NCBI RefSeq assembly: GCF_020510585.1
Contig: NZ_CP075190.1
Location: 747,001-811,000, forward strand
Source of the DNA: Ferribacterium limneticum
Lineage (GTDB): Bacteria; Pseudomonadota; Gammaproteobacteria; Burkholderiales; Rhodocyclaceae
Direction: 5' to 3'
DNA length: 64,000 nucleotides
The notes below the pieces were generated by a model, which worked only from the letters and a program-made list of their open reading frames with translations, was not told where the DNA came from and ran no database searches. A program made the translations under genes and the position numbers. How positions within the stretch are numbered: position 1 is the first letter of the stretch; each line of letters begins with the position of its first letter. This document shows positions 9,687-18,376 of this stretch, one piece after another.

Positions 9687-10538
9687 TCAGGCGATTTCGG
9701 CGCGACCGTTGTTCAGGACTACCACATCACGTTCCCGGACGCGGGCCCGGAAGCTGACCACCGGGCCATCTTGCCAGAATTCGGTGACAATGGTTTCGCC
9801 CGGATAAACCGGCGAGGAAAAACGCAGCGCCAGCGACTTCAGTCGGGCCGGATCATTGTTGCAGAAGGTTTGTAGAACGGCACGGGTGGCGATGCCAAGC
9901 GTACACAAGCCATGCAGGATGGGCCGCTCGAAGCCGGCCTTGCGGGCGAGCGCAGGGTCGGCGTGAATCGGATTGTAGTCGCCGGAAAGGCGATAAAGGA
10001 GGGCGGACTGGGGCAGCGTGGCGAGGCTGCATTCACTGTCCGGCGCCCGTTCCGGGATCGGATGTGGCTGCGGTGCCTCGCTGGTCGTGCCGCCACAGCC
10101 GCCGTCGCCACGCAGGACGTAGGTTGATGTGACGGTGCTGACCAGAACACCGGATTCCTTTTCGCGCAGTTGTTTTTCTTGATAGAGCATAGCGCCTTTG
10201 CCCGGCCCCTTGTCGATAACCTTGGTTACCTGGAAAGTGCCGACGTAGGTCTTGTCGACTTCAAGCGGTTGATGCATCCGGAACGATTGCTCACCGTGCA
10301 ACAACTTGACCCAGTCGATTTCCAGGCCCGGCTCCTTGACCCAGCCGCCGGGGTGGGAAATGACGTTGACCATCGCCGGGAAGGCCTTGAGGCCATCCTC
10401 ATAGGTGAATTGAAGATGCCCGAGATCATCCGGCTGGTCGCCGAATCCGATGCCAAGGGCGTAGAGCATGGAATCGCGGGGAGTTAGGGCGTGTTCCAGT
10501 GGGGGGAATTTCTTGTCGAGCACATTTTGTAGATTCAT
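9687..10538 (-). CDS. MaoC-family (17beta-HSD4-type) enoyl-CoA hydratase 2
   Basis: (R)-specific enoyl-CoA hydratase with two hot-dog domains, 283 residues. The C-terminal half carries the hydratase-2 motif (DYNPIHADPALARKAGF followed by RPILHGLCTLGIATR), with Asp and His in the catalytic positions; the N-terminal half is the degenerate hot-dog that binds CoA. The ATG at 10538 is chosen because GGAGGT lies just upstream of it; a longer in-frame start at 10574 has none. First gene of the minus-strand operon with the two crotonases. Related enzymes hydrate branched or steroid side-chain enoyl-CoAs. Confidence 0.9.
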   Translation of the reverse strand: MNLQNVLDKKFPPLEHALTPRDSMLYALGIGFGDQPDDLGHLQFTYEDGLKAFPAMVNVISHPGGWVKEPGLEIDWVKLLHGEQSFRMHQPLEVDKTYVGTFQVTKVIDKGPGKGAMLYQEKQLREKESGVLVSTVTSTYVLRGDGGCGGTTSEAPQPHPIPERAPDSECSLATLPQSALLYRLSGDYNPIHADPALARKAGFERPILHGLCTLGIATRAVLQTFCNNDPARLKSLALRFSSPVYPGETIVTEFWQDGPVVSFRARVRERDVVVLNNGRAEIA

Positions 10539-10661
10539 GATGGTTACCTCCAGCGGTTTTATACAGGGCTCCACGTGAATATTTCACGTGAGCGATCAAG
10601 GGGAAAATGATGGGGTATGCATGGGAGTTGCGCATTCAATTCAGCTGTCGACGGCTCTTCC

Positions 10662-10772
10662 CTACGCCGGATTAATGGCGTCCTGGCGTGTGACTTCCGG
10701 TGCGCCTCCCCGGTCTACGCTGGCGCCAGCTCCGGTCACAATGATGACTTTGCCATCCAGTGATTTATTCAT
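10662..10772 (-). pseudogene. Relic of a short-chain dehydrogenase gene
   Basis: A 36-codon frame begins like an SDR: MNKSLDGKVIIVTGAGA carries the start of the Gly-rich NAD(P) motif (TGxxxGxG). It then runs directly into GGAPEVTRQDAINPA and stops, so the Rossmann fold, catalytic YxxxK and nearly all the body are missing. This looks like an internal deletion rather than a functional gene. An AAAGG sequence precedes the ATG. Confidence 0.5.
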
Positions 10773-11133
10773 GCCCTTTGAACCTTCGAAAAAGAGGGGG
10801 GGGTCGAAAAGCGTGACTCACGCATAACGTATTGTAGCGAATTAATAAATAGGCTGTCGACCCCCATTCTGTCGGCAATGTTTCGACTGAGTGGCGGGTT
10901 TCAAATGGCAGGTGTGCCCATGCTTTGCATCCATAATTCGGTCATCCTGGCTTTTTCTGCCGACGCAGAGTCGGCTATCGGCGAAATATTGAACGATTTT
11001 TCTCTCTTCGAATCACATCGGTGTTTCGTTTTCCGAGTGGGGCGATGCCCATTATTTTGGTATGCTAGCGTATGTAAATGATATGTTCTAGTGCCATGCG
11101 TCCCTGTTGGAACGCATTGATTGGAGAAGACCC
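10773..11133. other. Intergenic region upstream of the first Rieske oxygenase
   Basis: No gene recognised. It must contain the promoter of the plus-strand Rieske operon. Near the gene, 11064-11073 (GCTAGCGTAT) resembles the left half of the CGTAT-N6-ATACG motif seen elsewhere in the window, but the right half is not conserved, so I do not call it an operator. Confidence 0.4.
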
Positions 11134-12546
11134 ATGAGTAGTAAAGCTGTTGGTAGCACACGGAAACTTGGCCATGCCTCTGCCGTAAGCCCCCTTGTCA
11201 AGGACTTGCTCGCAAAGGATAGCCGTCCTTTATCGCCGGCACTGAAAGCCTCTTGTCAGCCGGAAACGGAAGCAAAGCGCATCCCGTTTTCCCGTTACCT
11301 CGATCCGCAATTTGCCAAACTGGAAATGGAACGTCTCTGGTCCAAGGTCTGGCAGTACGCCTGTCGCGAAGAGGATATTCCTGCAGTCGGAGATCGCTTG
11401 TGCTACGAAGTGGGGGGACTGTCCTTCATCATCGTCAGAAGTGCGGCCAACGAGATTCGGGCTTTCCACAATTCTTGCATGCATCGTGGAAATCGCCTTT
11501 GCGACGGGCAGGGTTCCGGAGAAAGCCTGCGCTGTTCTTTCCATGCGTGGGAATGGAAACTGGATGGCAGCATGCTTAATCTTCCCAGCAGTTGGGATTT
11601 TTCGCAGGTTGATGTCGAGCGTTATCGTTTGCCTGAAGCCAAGGTCGAGTGCTGGGGGGGCTTCGTTTTTATCAATCCCGATTCGCATGCCGGCCCCTTG
11701 AAGCCAGTGCTGGGGGTTCTTCCCGAACATTTTGCAAGCTGGAAGCCGGAAGAGCGTTTTACCTTCATTCATGTTCGCAAGCTCGTCAGGGCTAACTGGA
11801 AAGCCACAATGGAAGCTTTCCTTGAAGCTTATCATGTGATCGAGACGCATTCTGATGCCATGCCGTTCACCGGTGATGCGTCGACCCAGTATGACATATG
11901 GGATGACGGGAGTAGCCATATCAGCCGCTTGATCACTCCTCTTGGTGTTCCCAGTCCACATCTCGGGGATGACGCTTCGGTCCAGGCCGCCCTGGATGCC
12001 GTGATGCAAGTCTTTGCGTTGGCGATGGGACCCGATGCGGTACTCCCGAAATTTGACGCTAGCAAAGGGACTGGTCGTGCCGATATTGCCGAATGGCGTC
12101 GGCAGATGCTGGCGGCCGGATTTGGTCGCGATTTTTCCGGGTTGTGCGACGCGGAGATCGTCGACACGATCCAATACCTGATGTTCCCCAATTTCTGTCC
12201 CTGGTACGGGGAAGGGCTTCCGCTCGTCTACCAATTTTTGCCGTTTGGGGACAATCCCAATGAGTCAGTGATGGATATTCGTTTGTTGCTGCCCGCTCCC
12301 GGCGGCGGCATACCTTGCCCGCCCTCGGCCGACATCATTGAATTGGGTTTTGATGAGGACTTTGATGCCGCGCCGCAACTTGGCTTGGTGGCTCACATCT
12401 TCAACCAGGACATGGGCAACCTGCCTAAAATACAGCTTGGCATGAAGAGTGCGGGACCTGCCAGGGCATATGCAACGCTTGGCCGCTATCAGGAGAGCCG
12501 GATTCAGCATTTCCATGCAACGCTCGAGCGTTATTTGGGCATTTGA
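11134..12546 (+). CDS. Rieske non-heme iron oxygenase, alpha subunit
   Basis: Terminal oxygenase of a ring-hydroxylating system, 470 residues. The Rieske [2Fe-2S] site is CMH...CSFH (about residues 112-133), and the mononuclear iron site is suggested by EAYHVIETH after NWKATMEAF (~225-240). The ATG at 11134 follows GGAGAAGA; an in-frame TTG at 11107 is less likely. Its size and motifs fit single-subunit alpha-type oxygenases, and no beta-subunit gene is present. A Rieske ferredoxin gene follows after 10 bp and a BoxA-like reductase lies nearby, giving a plausible three-component system. A related paralogue lies at 14873-16273. Substrate unknown. Confidence 0.88.
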   Translation: MSSKAVGSTRKLGHASAVSPLVKDLLAKDSRPLSPALKASCQPETEAKRIPFSRYLDPQFAKLEMERLWSKVWQYACREEDIPAVGDRLCYEVGGLSFIIVRSAANEIRAFHNSCMHRGNRLCDGQGSGESLRCSFHAWEWKLDGSMLNLPSSWDFSQVDVERYRLPEAKVECWGGFVFINPDSHAGPLKPVLGVLPEHFASWKPEERFTFIHVRKLVRANWKATMEAFLEAYHVIETHSDAMPFTGDASTQYDIWDDGSSHISRLITPLGVPSPHLGDDASVQAALDAVMQVFALAMGPDAVLPKFDASKGTGRADIAEWRRQMLAAGFGRDFSGLCDAEIVDTIQYLMFPNFCPWYGEGLPLVYQFLPFGDNPNESVMDIRLLLPAPGGGIPCPPSADIIELGFDEDFDAAPQLGLVAHIFNQDMGNLPKIQLGMKSAGPARAYATLGRYQESRIQHFHATLERYLGI

Positions 12547-12556
12547 ATAGGCGGAA

Positions 12557-12925
12557 ATGATGCCTGGAAATGATTATATATTTGCTTTGAATCTCTCTGA
12601 CCTTGAGATTGGCACCCAGCGTGCAGTCAATCTTCGGGGAAGGAACGTGCTGCTATGCCGGACTGAGGGCGGGGTCTATGCGTTGGCCGATCTTTGCCCT
12701 CATGCCCAACAGCCTCTTGCCGGCAGCCCGATTGAAGGGAAAGCAATTCGTTGTCGTTTGCATGGCGCCCGTTTCAATATTCTAACGGGGATTCCGCTCA
12801 ATTCCGTAACCCGGAAATCCGTTGCTGTTTTTCCAGTCCGGATCCGCGAGGGAGTTATTGAGGTCAATGTACCACCCGTAGCCACGGGGTATCTGCCGCA
12901 GTTCGCCATCCAGTCGGGAAAATGA
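12557..12925 (+). CDS. Rieske-type [2Fe-2S] ferredoxin
   Basis: Soluble electron carrier, 122 residues, with the Rieske pair CPH (in DLCPHAQQPL) and CRLH (in CRLHGARFNI) and the terminal FPVRIREGVIEV strand typical of oxygenase ferredoxins. It starts 10 bp after the oxygenase gene, so it most likely delivers electrons to that enzyme. ATG ATG at 12557/12560 leaves the exact start open by one codon. A strong terminator follows at 12960. Confidence 0.9.
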   Translation: MMPGNDYIFALNLSDLEIGTQRAVNLRGRNVLLCRTEGGVYALADLCPHAQQPLAGSPIEGKAIRCRLHGARFNILTGIPLNSVTRKSVAVFPVRIREGVIEVNVPPVATGYLPQFAIQSGK

Positions 12926-12959
12926 TCGGCAGGCGGAAATCTTGCGCAGATTGCGATCA

Positions 12960-12983
12960 GGGCGCCTGAGGCGCCCTTTTTTT
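12960..12983 (+). terminator. Rho-independent terminator of the Rieske operon
   Basis: Stem GGGCGCC (12960-12966) and GGCGCCC (12970-12976) with a TGA loop, followed by seven T. It ends the plus-strand Rieske oxygenase/ferredoxin transcript; the T-run touches the stop codon of the convergent hemerythrin gene. Confidence 0.9.
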
Positions 12984-13434
12984 ATTCTTCGGCGGATATC
13001 ACGTTTCGCCGCAAGACGACCGGTACGCCACCATAGGCTCGCTTTGCCATCCATTGTGCGAGGGCCGAGTCCAGGTAGTCGGCATGGGCTGGGAACCAGC
13101 GGGTCAGTTCCTGTGCCATCGAGCGGCCGATTTCGGTCTTGCCGCTTTCCGCGCTAAGCAGGGCAATGACTTCGTGGGCTGATTGGAGCACCGCATCGTG
13201 TTCGTCGACATGGCAGTCGGTAGCCGGAAAGTCGGTGGCGACCATCCATTCCTTTTCCTGCGCAAAGTGTCGTTCCAGATGTTCGGTAAAGCTGCGAAGC
13301 GCTGGCAGAAATTCCTGGTCACTGGCCTCCAGCATGGTGCGTACCCGGTCAACAAATTCTTGATGCGTTTCGTCCATCGGGTGGAAACCCAGTAAATAGG
13401 TGTCGCTCCACGCGAATTCTGTTTCGTTTTGCAT
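12982..13434 (-). CDS. Bacteriohemerythrin
   Basis: Four-helix diiron oxygen-binding protein, 150 residues. Iron ligands are visible in order: His in GFHPMDETHQEF (with the following His), His in HLERHFAQEKEWM (with the Glu) and CHVDEHDAVL (His and Asp). It is somewhat longer than the minimal ~135-residue form. It lies between two oxygenase modules, so storage or delivery of O2 to the oxygenases is a reasonable but untested role; O2 sensing is the alternative. Confidence 0.9.
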   Translation of the reverse strand: MQNETEFAWSDTYLLGFHPMDETHQEFVDRVRTMLEASDQEFLPALRSFTEHLERHFAQEKEWMVATDFPATDCHVDEHDAVLQSAHEVIALLSAESGKTEIGRSMAQELTRWFPAHADYLDSALAQWMAKRAYGGVPVVLRRNVISAEE

Positions 13435-13507
13435 GTCTGTCCTCGTTTCTGTTCAGCTTCGGTATGTCTCGATATGGTATGGGTCTAGGGCTTCCGGCAT
13501 CGCTATG

Positions 13508-13527
13508 ACACCGATCAATATCGGTGT
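13508..13527. repeat. Perfect 8-bp inverted repeat
   Basis: ACACCGAT (13508-13515) and ATCGGTGT (13520-13527) separated by CAAT, in the gap between the reductase gene and the hemerythrin gene (both minus strand). No T-run follows on either strand, so it is more like an operator or mRNA-processing hairpin than an intrinsic terminator. Confidence 0.45.
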
Positions 13528-13540
13528 GGCATGGCAGGTT

Positions 13541-14749
13541 TCAGTAAGTCTCAACGTGCAAGCGTCCCTCGCGATGTAACTGTTCGCGCAGGGCCGGCCA
13601 GTCGAGATGGGCTGCCATGCCTATGCGGTGCAGGAACTGCATGACATCCTGTTCCATGTTGCGCAGGCCACACAAATATAAATAGCAGTTCGGGTCGCGC
13701 AGCATTTCCACAACTGCTAGTCGCTGTTCTATCAGCACGTTTTGCACGTAGCGCTTTGGGAATACAGGGGAACGCGAGTGCGCCGGGTAGAGGGTGAGTT
13801 GGTCGGAAGCAAGCGTCGCCAATTCATCATAGTAGGGCATTTCTTCCGGTGTTCGGCCACCGTAAATCAAAACGGAATTCTTCGCGTTCAGCGTACCGGC
13901 GCGCTGGCGGCGCAAGATCATGGCGCGTATTGGTGAAATGCCGGTGCCGGTGGCTATCATCAGCAGGCGGGCCGCTGGGTCGTCAGGCATCAGAAAGCTA
14001 CCGCCATACGGCCCTGTAACCTGCACAGGCATCCCGATTTGAAGGTCGCACAGAAAGTTGGAAGAGGTGCCGATAACCGGTTTTCCGTGTCGATCTTCGA
14101 CAATGCGTTTGACGGTTAATGCGACATCGGGCCGGTTGGGGGTTTCACCGTCACGTGGGCTGGAAATCGAATACAGGCGCAGGGGGTGGGGTTTGCCAGA
14201 GGTATCTGTGCCGGGCGGAAGAATGCCAAGGGTCTGGCCTTCAGTCCAGGGAAAGCTTGTCGTGCCGAAATCGAGAACAACTTTATGGATATCGGTGCTG
14301 GAGTCAGTCGATGTGATGCGGCAGTTGCTGCATACCGTCGCCATTGCCGGTTGCTGGGGGGGGAATAGGTTGAGGCAGGGGGAAGGCGATGAGGCGGGTG
14401 CCGAGCTTGAACGTTCGCGTGGTGAGCGGGCGGCACTCCAGGATGGGTCAACCAATGCAGCAGGAATGCTGGATGGTGGTGGCAGTTCTTTCCATGCGTG
14501 TTGCTCCGGCAAAGAATAGAGATGTTCGCGGGCAATGATCCGCCAATTGTCGATGGCGCCCGTGGGACATTCCGACAAGCAATCGAGGCAGGCGTTGCAT
14601 TTGTCCGGATCAATGACGAAATTGGTGTCATGACTGATCGCGCCAGCCTTGCAGACCCGCTCACACGAGGCGCAACGGACACAGTTTTCCGGGTTTACCA
14701 GATGCTGGTTCAGATAAGCGCTAGGAAAGAGAGTATTCGTGTTGCTCAT
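13541..14749 (-). CDS. BoxA-like reductase: 2x[4Fe-4S] ferredoxin fused to FAD/NAD(P) module
   Basis: Electron-transfer flavoprotein resembling BoxA, the reductase of benzoyl-CoA epoxidase, 402 residues. The N-terminal ~60 residues hold two 4Fe-4S motifs (CVRCASCERVC and CNACLDCLSECP); a Pro/Ser-rich linker follows; the C-terminal FNR module has the FAD motif RLYSISS and the NAD(P) motif MIATGTGISPIRAM, ending in HVETY. Start 14749 is chosen by comparison with the paralogue at 18377; an in-frame ATG at 14782 has no ribosome site. A terminator (14792-14829) separates it from the Rieske gene upstream, so it may have its own promoter. BoxB and BoxC are absent, so a role as oxygenase reductase is more likely than benzoyl-CoA epoxidation. 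Confidence 0.85.
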   Translation of the reverse strand: MSNTNTLFPSAYLNQHLVNPENCVRCASCERVCKAGAISHDTNFVIDPDKCNACLDCLSECPTGAIDNWRIIAREHLYSLPEQHAWKELPPPSSIPAALVDPSWSAARSPRERSSSAPASSPSPCLNLFPPQQPAMATVCSNCRITSTDSSTDIHKVVLDFGTTSFPWTEGQTLGILPPGTDTSGKPHPLRLYSISSPRDGETPNRPDVALTVKRIVEDRHGKPVIGTSSNFLCDLQIGMPVQVTGPYGGSFLMPDDPAARLLMIATGTGISPIRAMILRRQRAGTLNAKNSVLIYGGRTPEEMPYYDELATLASDQLTLYPAHSRSPVFPKRYVQNVLIEQRLAVVEMLRDPNCYLYLCGLRNMEQDVMQFLHRIGMAAHLDWPALREQLHREGRLHVETY

Positions 14750-14791
14750 CAGCAGATATCGATCACCTGAATTGTCGTACATTTGTGCGAT

Positions 14792-14829
14792 AAAAAAAGG
14801 GAAGGCCGAGTAAAAATCCCGGACTTCCC
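14792..14829 (-). terminator. Rho-independent terminator after second Rieske oxygenase
   Basis: Read on the minus strand: GGGAAG-T-CCG pairs with CGG-C-CTTCCC (+ strand arms at 14820-14829 and 14799-14808), followed by seven T (A-run at 14792-14798). It lies 40 bp downstream of the Rieske gene and upstream of the BoxA-like gene. Confidence 0.85.
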
Positions 14830-14872
14830 GCCTAACGATGGCAGGAGGAAGGTTTTCCCCCTGTCATTGCAC

Positions 14873-16273
14873 TTAAGGCTGATTCAGCTTCTTCATCAGG
14901 ACATGATGGTAATGGCGGATGCGGCTTTCCTGATAGCGGGAGATGGTCATCCCTTCCGGATCTCCCGGCCAGGTCTTCATGCCGATCTGAACAAACGGCA
15001 TGTTTTCATCATCCTGGTCAAAGACGTTCCCCATCGCACCGATCACCGGTTCGAAATGCTGATCCGGTCCCAGCGTGACGAGCTTGGCAGCCGGCGGCGG
15101 CGTGCCGTTATCGGGCGAACGAACCAGCATCCAGATGTCAAAGAAACAGGTATCCGGCGAATCGGCATTGGGGCGGAACAGGTAGGTCAGGGGCAGACCT
15201 TCGCCATACCACGGGAAGAAGTTCGGGAAGAGGTAATACTGGAACGAGTCGAGCATTTCTGCATCGGACAGCTTCGAGTAGTCGGCCTTGGTCATATCCT
15301 TCATCACCTTGCGACGCCATTCGGCGATCGAGGCGCGGTCAACGATTTCCGGCGGCAACGTAACGGCCTCATCGGCACGCAGAGCATTTAGAACGGCCCA
15401 GACGTCGGCAATGGCGCCCAGTGCACTTGGGTTTTTCGCGTGCTTGCTCGGGACGCCGGTCGGTGTTACCGAGCGACTAAAATGGGCATCACCATCGTCA
15501 TACACGTCATATTGTGCAGCCTGCTCGGCGACCGAGCTATGAATCTGCGGGTGGGTTGCGACGACGTGGTAACCCTCGATAAAGGCTTCCAGCGCCACTT
15601 TCCAGTTGGCATTGATGGTCTTCTGGACGTGCCAAAGGGTAAAGCGCTTGTCGAGGGGCCAGTTTTCGAAGTGCTTGGTCAGCGATCCCAGGTGATTGGC
15701 CAGCGGCCCTGCCTTGATGTCGGGATTGATGAAGATGAAGCCGCCCCAGGTATCGATCAGCACTTCGCGCAGGTTGTACTTTTCCGGTTCGACGTCGGGG
15801 AAATCCCACTCGCCCGGGTAATAGGAGAGCTTGCCGTCGATGTTCCAAGTCCAAGCATGGTAGCCGCAGCGGAAAGACTTGGCGTCGCAACCGCTCTTGT
15901 CGACCAGGCGGCGACCGCGGTGGAGACAGACGTTCCAGTAAGCCTTGAACTGCTTCTCGGCGCTACGGACGACCAAGAAGGAGAGGCCGGCGACTTCATA
16001 AACGAAATGATCGCCGACGTTGGGAATTTCTTCCTCGCGGCAGGCGACTTGCCAAGTCCGTTTCCAGACTTTTTCGACTTCCTGGCGATGGAAGTCTTGG
16101 GAGATATAGCGCTCTGTTGGGATTTTTTCATTGCCCTGGTAGGGAGAGGAATCCTCGACCAAGATTTTCGGAATAGGTTTGCTGTCTTTTGCGGCTAATT
16201 CTCGCCACGTTGGGGCGAGTGGTGTTGATTCGCCGCGTTGGAACGAGTTGAACTCCTCGTGAACTTTATACAT
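14873..16273 (-). CDS. Rieske non-heme iron oxygenase, alpha subunit (second copy)
   Basis: Paralogue of the oxygenase at 11134, 466 residues. Rieske cluster CLH...CGYH (HRGRRLVDKSGCDAKSFRC between the pairs) and mononuclear iron motif EGYHVVATH after NWKVALEAFI. Two ATGs lie at 16279 and 16273. AGGAGG directly abuts the first, so the second, with 6-base spacing, is taken as the start. Its upstream region carries an AraC-type direct repeat (16459-16487) next to the AraC gene. Probable electron donors are the neighbouring ferredoxin and BoxA-like reductases. The substrate is not identifiable. Confidence 0.88.
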   Translation of the reverse strand: MYKVHEEFNSFQRGESTPLAPTWRELAAKDSKPIPKILVEDSSPYQGNEKIPTERYISQDFHRQEVEKVWKRTWQVACREEEIPNVGDHFVYEVAGLSFLVVRSAEKQFKAYWNVCLHRGRRLVDKSGCDAKSFRCGYHAWTWNIDGKLSYYPGEWDFPDVEPEKYNLREVLIDTWGGFIFINPDIKAGPLANHLGSLTKHFENWPLDKRFTLWHVQKTINANWKVALEAFIEGYHVVATHPQIHSSVAEQAAQYDVYDDGDAHFSRSVTPTGVPSKHAKNPSALGAIADVWAVLNALRADEAVTLPPEIVDRASIAEWRRKVMKDMTKADYSKLSDAEMLDSFQYYLFPNFFPWYGEGLPLTYLFRPNADSPDTCFFDIWMLVRSPDNGTPPPAAKLVTLGPDQHFEPVIGAMGNVFDQDDENMPFVQIGMKTWPGDPEGMTISRYQESRIRHYHHVLMKKLNQP

Positions 16274-16458
16274 AGTCATCCTCCTGGTGTATCTGAGATG
16301 TAGTAATAGATATATATGCCTGAAACAGGCCCTACTGGTCTCATCGGGGTTACGGGGCAGTCAAGGAAAAACTCCTCGTGGCCCGTTGTTTTAGTTTCAA
16401 CTTGAGTTGAATAGTAAGCCGGTCGATACTGGCACTCAATGAAAAATTGAGAACAAAT

Positions 16459-16487
16459 GTGGCCATCGAGCAATCAAAAGTGGCCAT
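16459..16487. promoter_or_regulatory. Candidate AraC-type direct-repeat operator
   Basis: GTGGCCAT occurs at 16459-16466 and again at 16480-16487, spaced 21 bp (two helical turns) in the same orientation, in A-rich surroundings. It lies between the end of the AraC-family gene and the promoter side of the second Rieske oxygenase gene, about 190 bp from that gene's start, the usual arrangement for an AraC-type activator site. This is inference from spacing and position. Confidence 0.5.
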
Positions 16488-16503
16488 TGGCCAGCCAGGC
16501 GAA

Positions 16504-17508
16504 CTAAGTTTGTCGGTGACTGTCTTGATAGGTCTTCATGGTCTGGCCAGTCCACGACTTAAAGGCCAGGCGGAACGCATTGGGGTGCGTGTAGCCAAGG
16601 AGGAAACCGATCTCCTTGGGCTTTAGTCCGGTGGCAAGGTATTCCTTGGCCAAGTCAGAGCGGAACTCGTCGAGTATCGTCTGGTATGTGGTGTTTTCCC
16701 GCTGCAAATGGCGGCGCAGAGTACGGGCGCTCAAGCCAAGGCGACATGCAGCGTCCTCCAGACTCGGCAGGGCGCCCCGGTTTTTCAACAGCAGGCTACG
16801 CAGGCGGGAAGTTAAGGCGCCGCGTCGCCCGATCTCGCGCATAATCTGCCCGCATTGACGCAGGCAGAGCTCATTGAGTTTGTCATCGTTGCTGGGCATT
16901 GGGGTGTCGAGCACGGGAGAACTCGTGACAATACTGGTCACTGGCTCGTCGAAATAGATCGGGCAACGAAAAGTTTCGTGATAGAGCGCAGCATGGGGGG
17001 GGGCAGGGTAGCTCAGCCGGACCTCCTTGAGCCGGAGTGGTTGGCCGATCAGTTCAACAGGCACCGATAACGAGGCCGACATGGTTTCCTCGAAATAAAA
17101 GGCGAACAGAGAACCAATAGGCTCGGTAGCCAATGCGGTTACTCCCCAGGAGCCATCGGGCTCTTCGATTAGGGACTGCCGGATCGGCAATCCCATCATC
17201 GATGAGTTGGCGTATTGCATCCAGAAGGTTATGGCTTGGCGAAATGTGCTCGATGTCGCCATGGCATAGCCAACGATGCCCATACTGGCGATATGCACAT
17301 CCTTGCCGATCTCCAGGCCTATGGCCGGATTGCCGGTCAGCGCGATTATGTTTGCGACCACACCGTGGTATTGCTCCAAGTCGAGGAGGCAGGCGGGATT
17401 GGCCAATTCCATTTCACCTAGACCTGTCCCAGCCAATACCCGTTCCGCCGTAAAGCCCCGGGCTTGCATGGCGGAAAGATATTGGCGAATTTTCAGCGGG
17501 CGCAGCAC
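16504..17508 (-). CDS. AraC-family transcriptional regulator (Arabinose_bd + HTH_18)
   Basis: A DNA-binding activator, 334 residues. The N-terminal ~200 residues match the substrate-sensing domain of the OruR/ArgR-like AraC group (GNPAIGLEIGKDVHIASMG). The C-terminal ~90 residues hold the double HTH (LEDAACRLGLSARTLRRHL and PKEIGFLLGYTHPNAFRLAFKSWTG). The start is a GTG at 17508. It lies upstream of the second Rieske oxygenase on the same strand, with a direct-repeat site between them, so it probably controls that gene. A second regulator of the same type is at 53651-54682. Confidence 0.9.
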   Translation of the reverse strand: MLRPLKIRQYLSAMQARGFTAERVLAGTGLGEMELANPACLLDLEQYHGVVANIIALTGNPAIGLEIGKDVHIASMGIVGYAMATSSTFRQAITFWMQYANSSMMGLPIRQSLIEEPDGSWGVTALATEPIGSLFAFYFEETMSASLSVPVELIGQPLRLKEVRLSYPAPPHAALYHETFRCPIYFDEPVTSIVTSSPVLDTPMPSNDDKLNELCLRQCGQIMREIGRRGALTSRLRSLLLKNRGALPSLEDAACRLGLSARTLRRHLQRENTTYQTILDEFRSDLAKEYLATGLKPKEIGFLLGYTHPNAFRLAFKSWTGQTMKTYQDSHRQT

Positions 17509-17586
17509 TGCCGTCTTCGTTCAGATTCCTGCATTGCAGATGTTGGATCAAAAAAAATGCGCATTGGCTTGGAGTCGTGCCTTGCC

Positions 17587-18228
17587 CTAGGGACGTAGCC
17601 CCCGCAAAAGAAGGTTCGTTGCATGCTCGGCAATTTCCTCCGGGGAAACCAAAGTTTCGCGGACGCTTGGAAAAAGCGCATATATGCCTTTTAAACTGGA
17701 AAAGCCAAATACCAAAGCCAGCATTGAAGCCGTGGCTTCGTCAACATTTGCATCAGGCGCGATTTGGTGAATCAATTCCTTGAAAAGATTCAAGGGTTGC
17801 TGAAACATATCCTTATCAAGCAAATGGGGAGTGCTCGGTCGCGGATCGAGCATTTCTCTCTTAATGAGTAGTCCGAAGCTTTTGTCCATGATGATGGCTC
17901 GGATAAACCAAGCGACGATCTGCGCCAGTCGACGTGCCGGCGGCTCTTTAGACTCCTTGACGTCATTTGGTAGCGTGGATTTTGCAGCGAATGCCCTCTT
18001 TGTGGCCGCAGCATAGACGGCTTCCTTGCTAGGAAAATGGTGATACAGCGCGCCGATAGCTACGCCGGCCTCGGCTGCAAGCTGCTTGGTACTGACCGAA
18101 TCGAAGCCGTGTTTGGCAAATAGTTTCTCAGCGGCGTTCAGAATCTTGTTTTCGGTCGAAGGCGCATCACGTCGCCGTACCGTGTGCAGGGGGGGGGGCT
18201 GAAGCGTTTTCTTCTGAAGTGTTGTCAT
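17587..18228 (-). CDS. TetR-family transcriptional regulator
   Basis: Repressor-type regulator, about 213 residues. The HTH is clear (AAEKLFAKHGFDSVSTKQLAAEAGVAIGALYHHF split over two helices, ~25-70), followed by a helical ligand domain with no recognisable specificity. In-frame ATGs lie at 18267, 18249 and 18228; none has a strong ribosome site and the extra N-terminal residues are not conserved, so 18228 is provisional. It sits among catabolic genes and is one of two TetR genes in the window that could bind the palindromic sites noted elsewhere. Confidence 0.85.
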   Translation of the reverse strand: MTTLQKKTLQPPPLHTVRRRDAPSTENKILNAAEKLFAKHGFDSVSTKQLAAEAGVAIGALYHHFPSKEAVYAAATKRAFAAKSTLPNDVKESKEPPARRLAQIVAWFIRAIIMDKSFGLLIKREMLDPRPSTPHLLDKDMFQQPLNLFKELIHQIAPDANVDEATASMLALVFGFSSLKGIYALFPSVRETLVSPEEIAEHATNLLLRGLRP

Positions 18229-18376
18229 GAATTTCCGGAGTGCTGCCATGTAATTGGTGGCAGGCATAGCACGCGAGAGACTTCGCCGCCAATTGGTGCA
18301 CTAGGTTGTCAATTACCAATTTCATCGATCTCGCCATTGCGGATGGGAAGCTGCAGTGGCGACCGAACGTGTTTTG

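Noticed and set aside
11064..11089. Further copy of the CGTAT-N6-ATACG operator ahead of the first Rieske gene
   Set aside because: Only the left half matches; the right half is no better than chance.
11230..12234. 334-codon open frame on the minus strand
   Set aside because: Lies fully inside the Rieske oxygenase gene and has no recognisable domain.
15440..16198. 252-codon open frame on the plus strand
   Set aside because: Mirror of the second Rieske oxygenase gene; no ribosome site or motif.
11134..16273. Assignment of the Rieske enzymes as KshA (3-ketosteroid 9alpha-hydroxylase)
   Set aside because: The motifs show only a generic alpha subunit, and the reductases are BoxA-like, not KshB-like; context alone is not enough.
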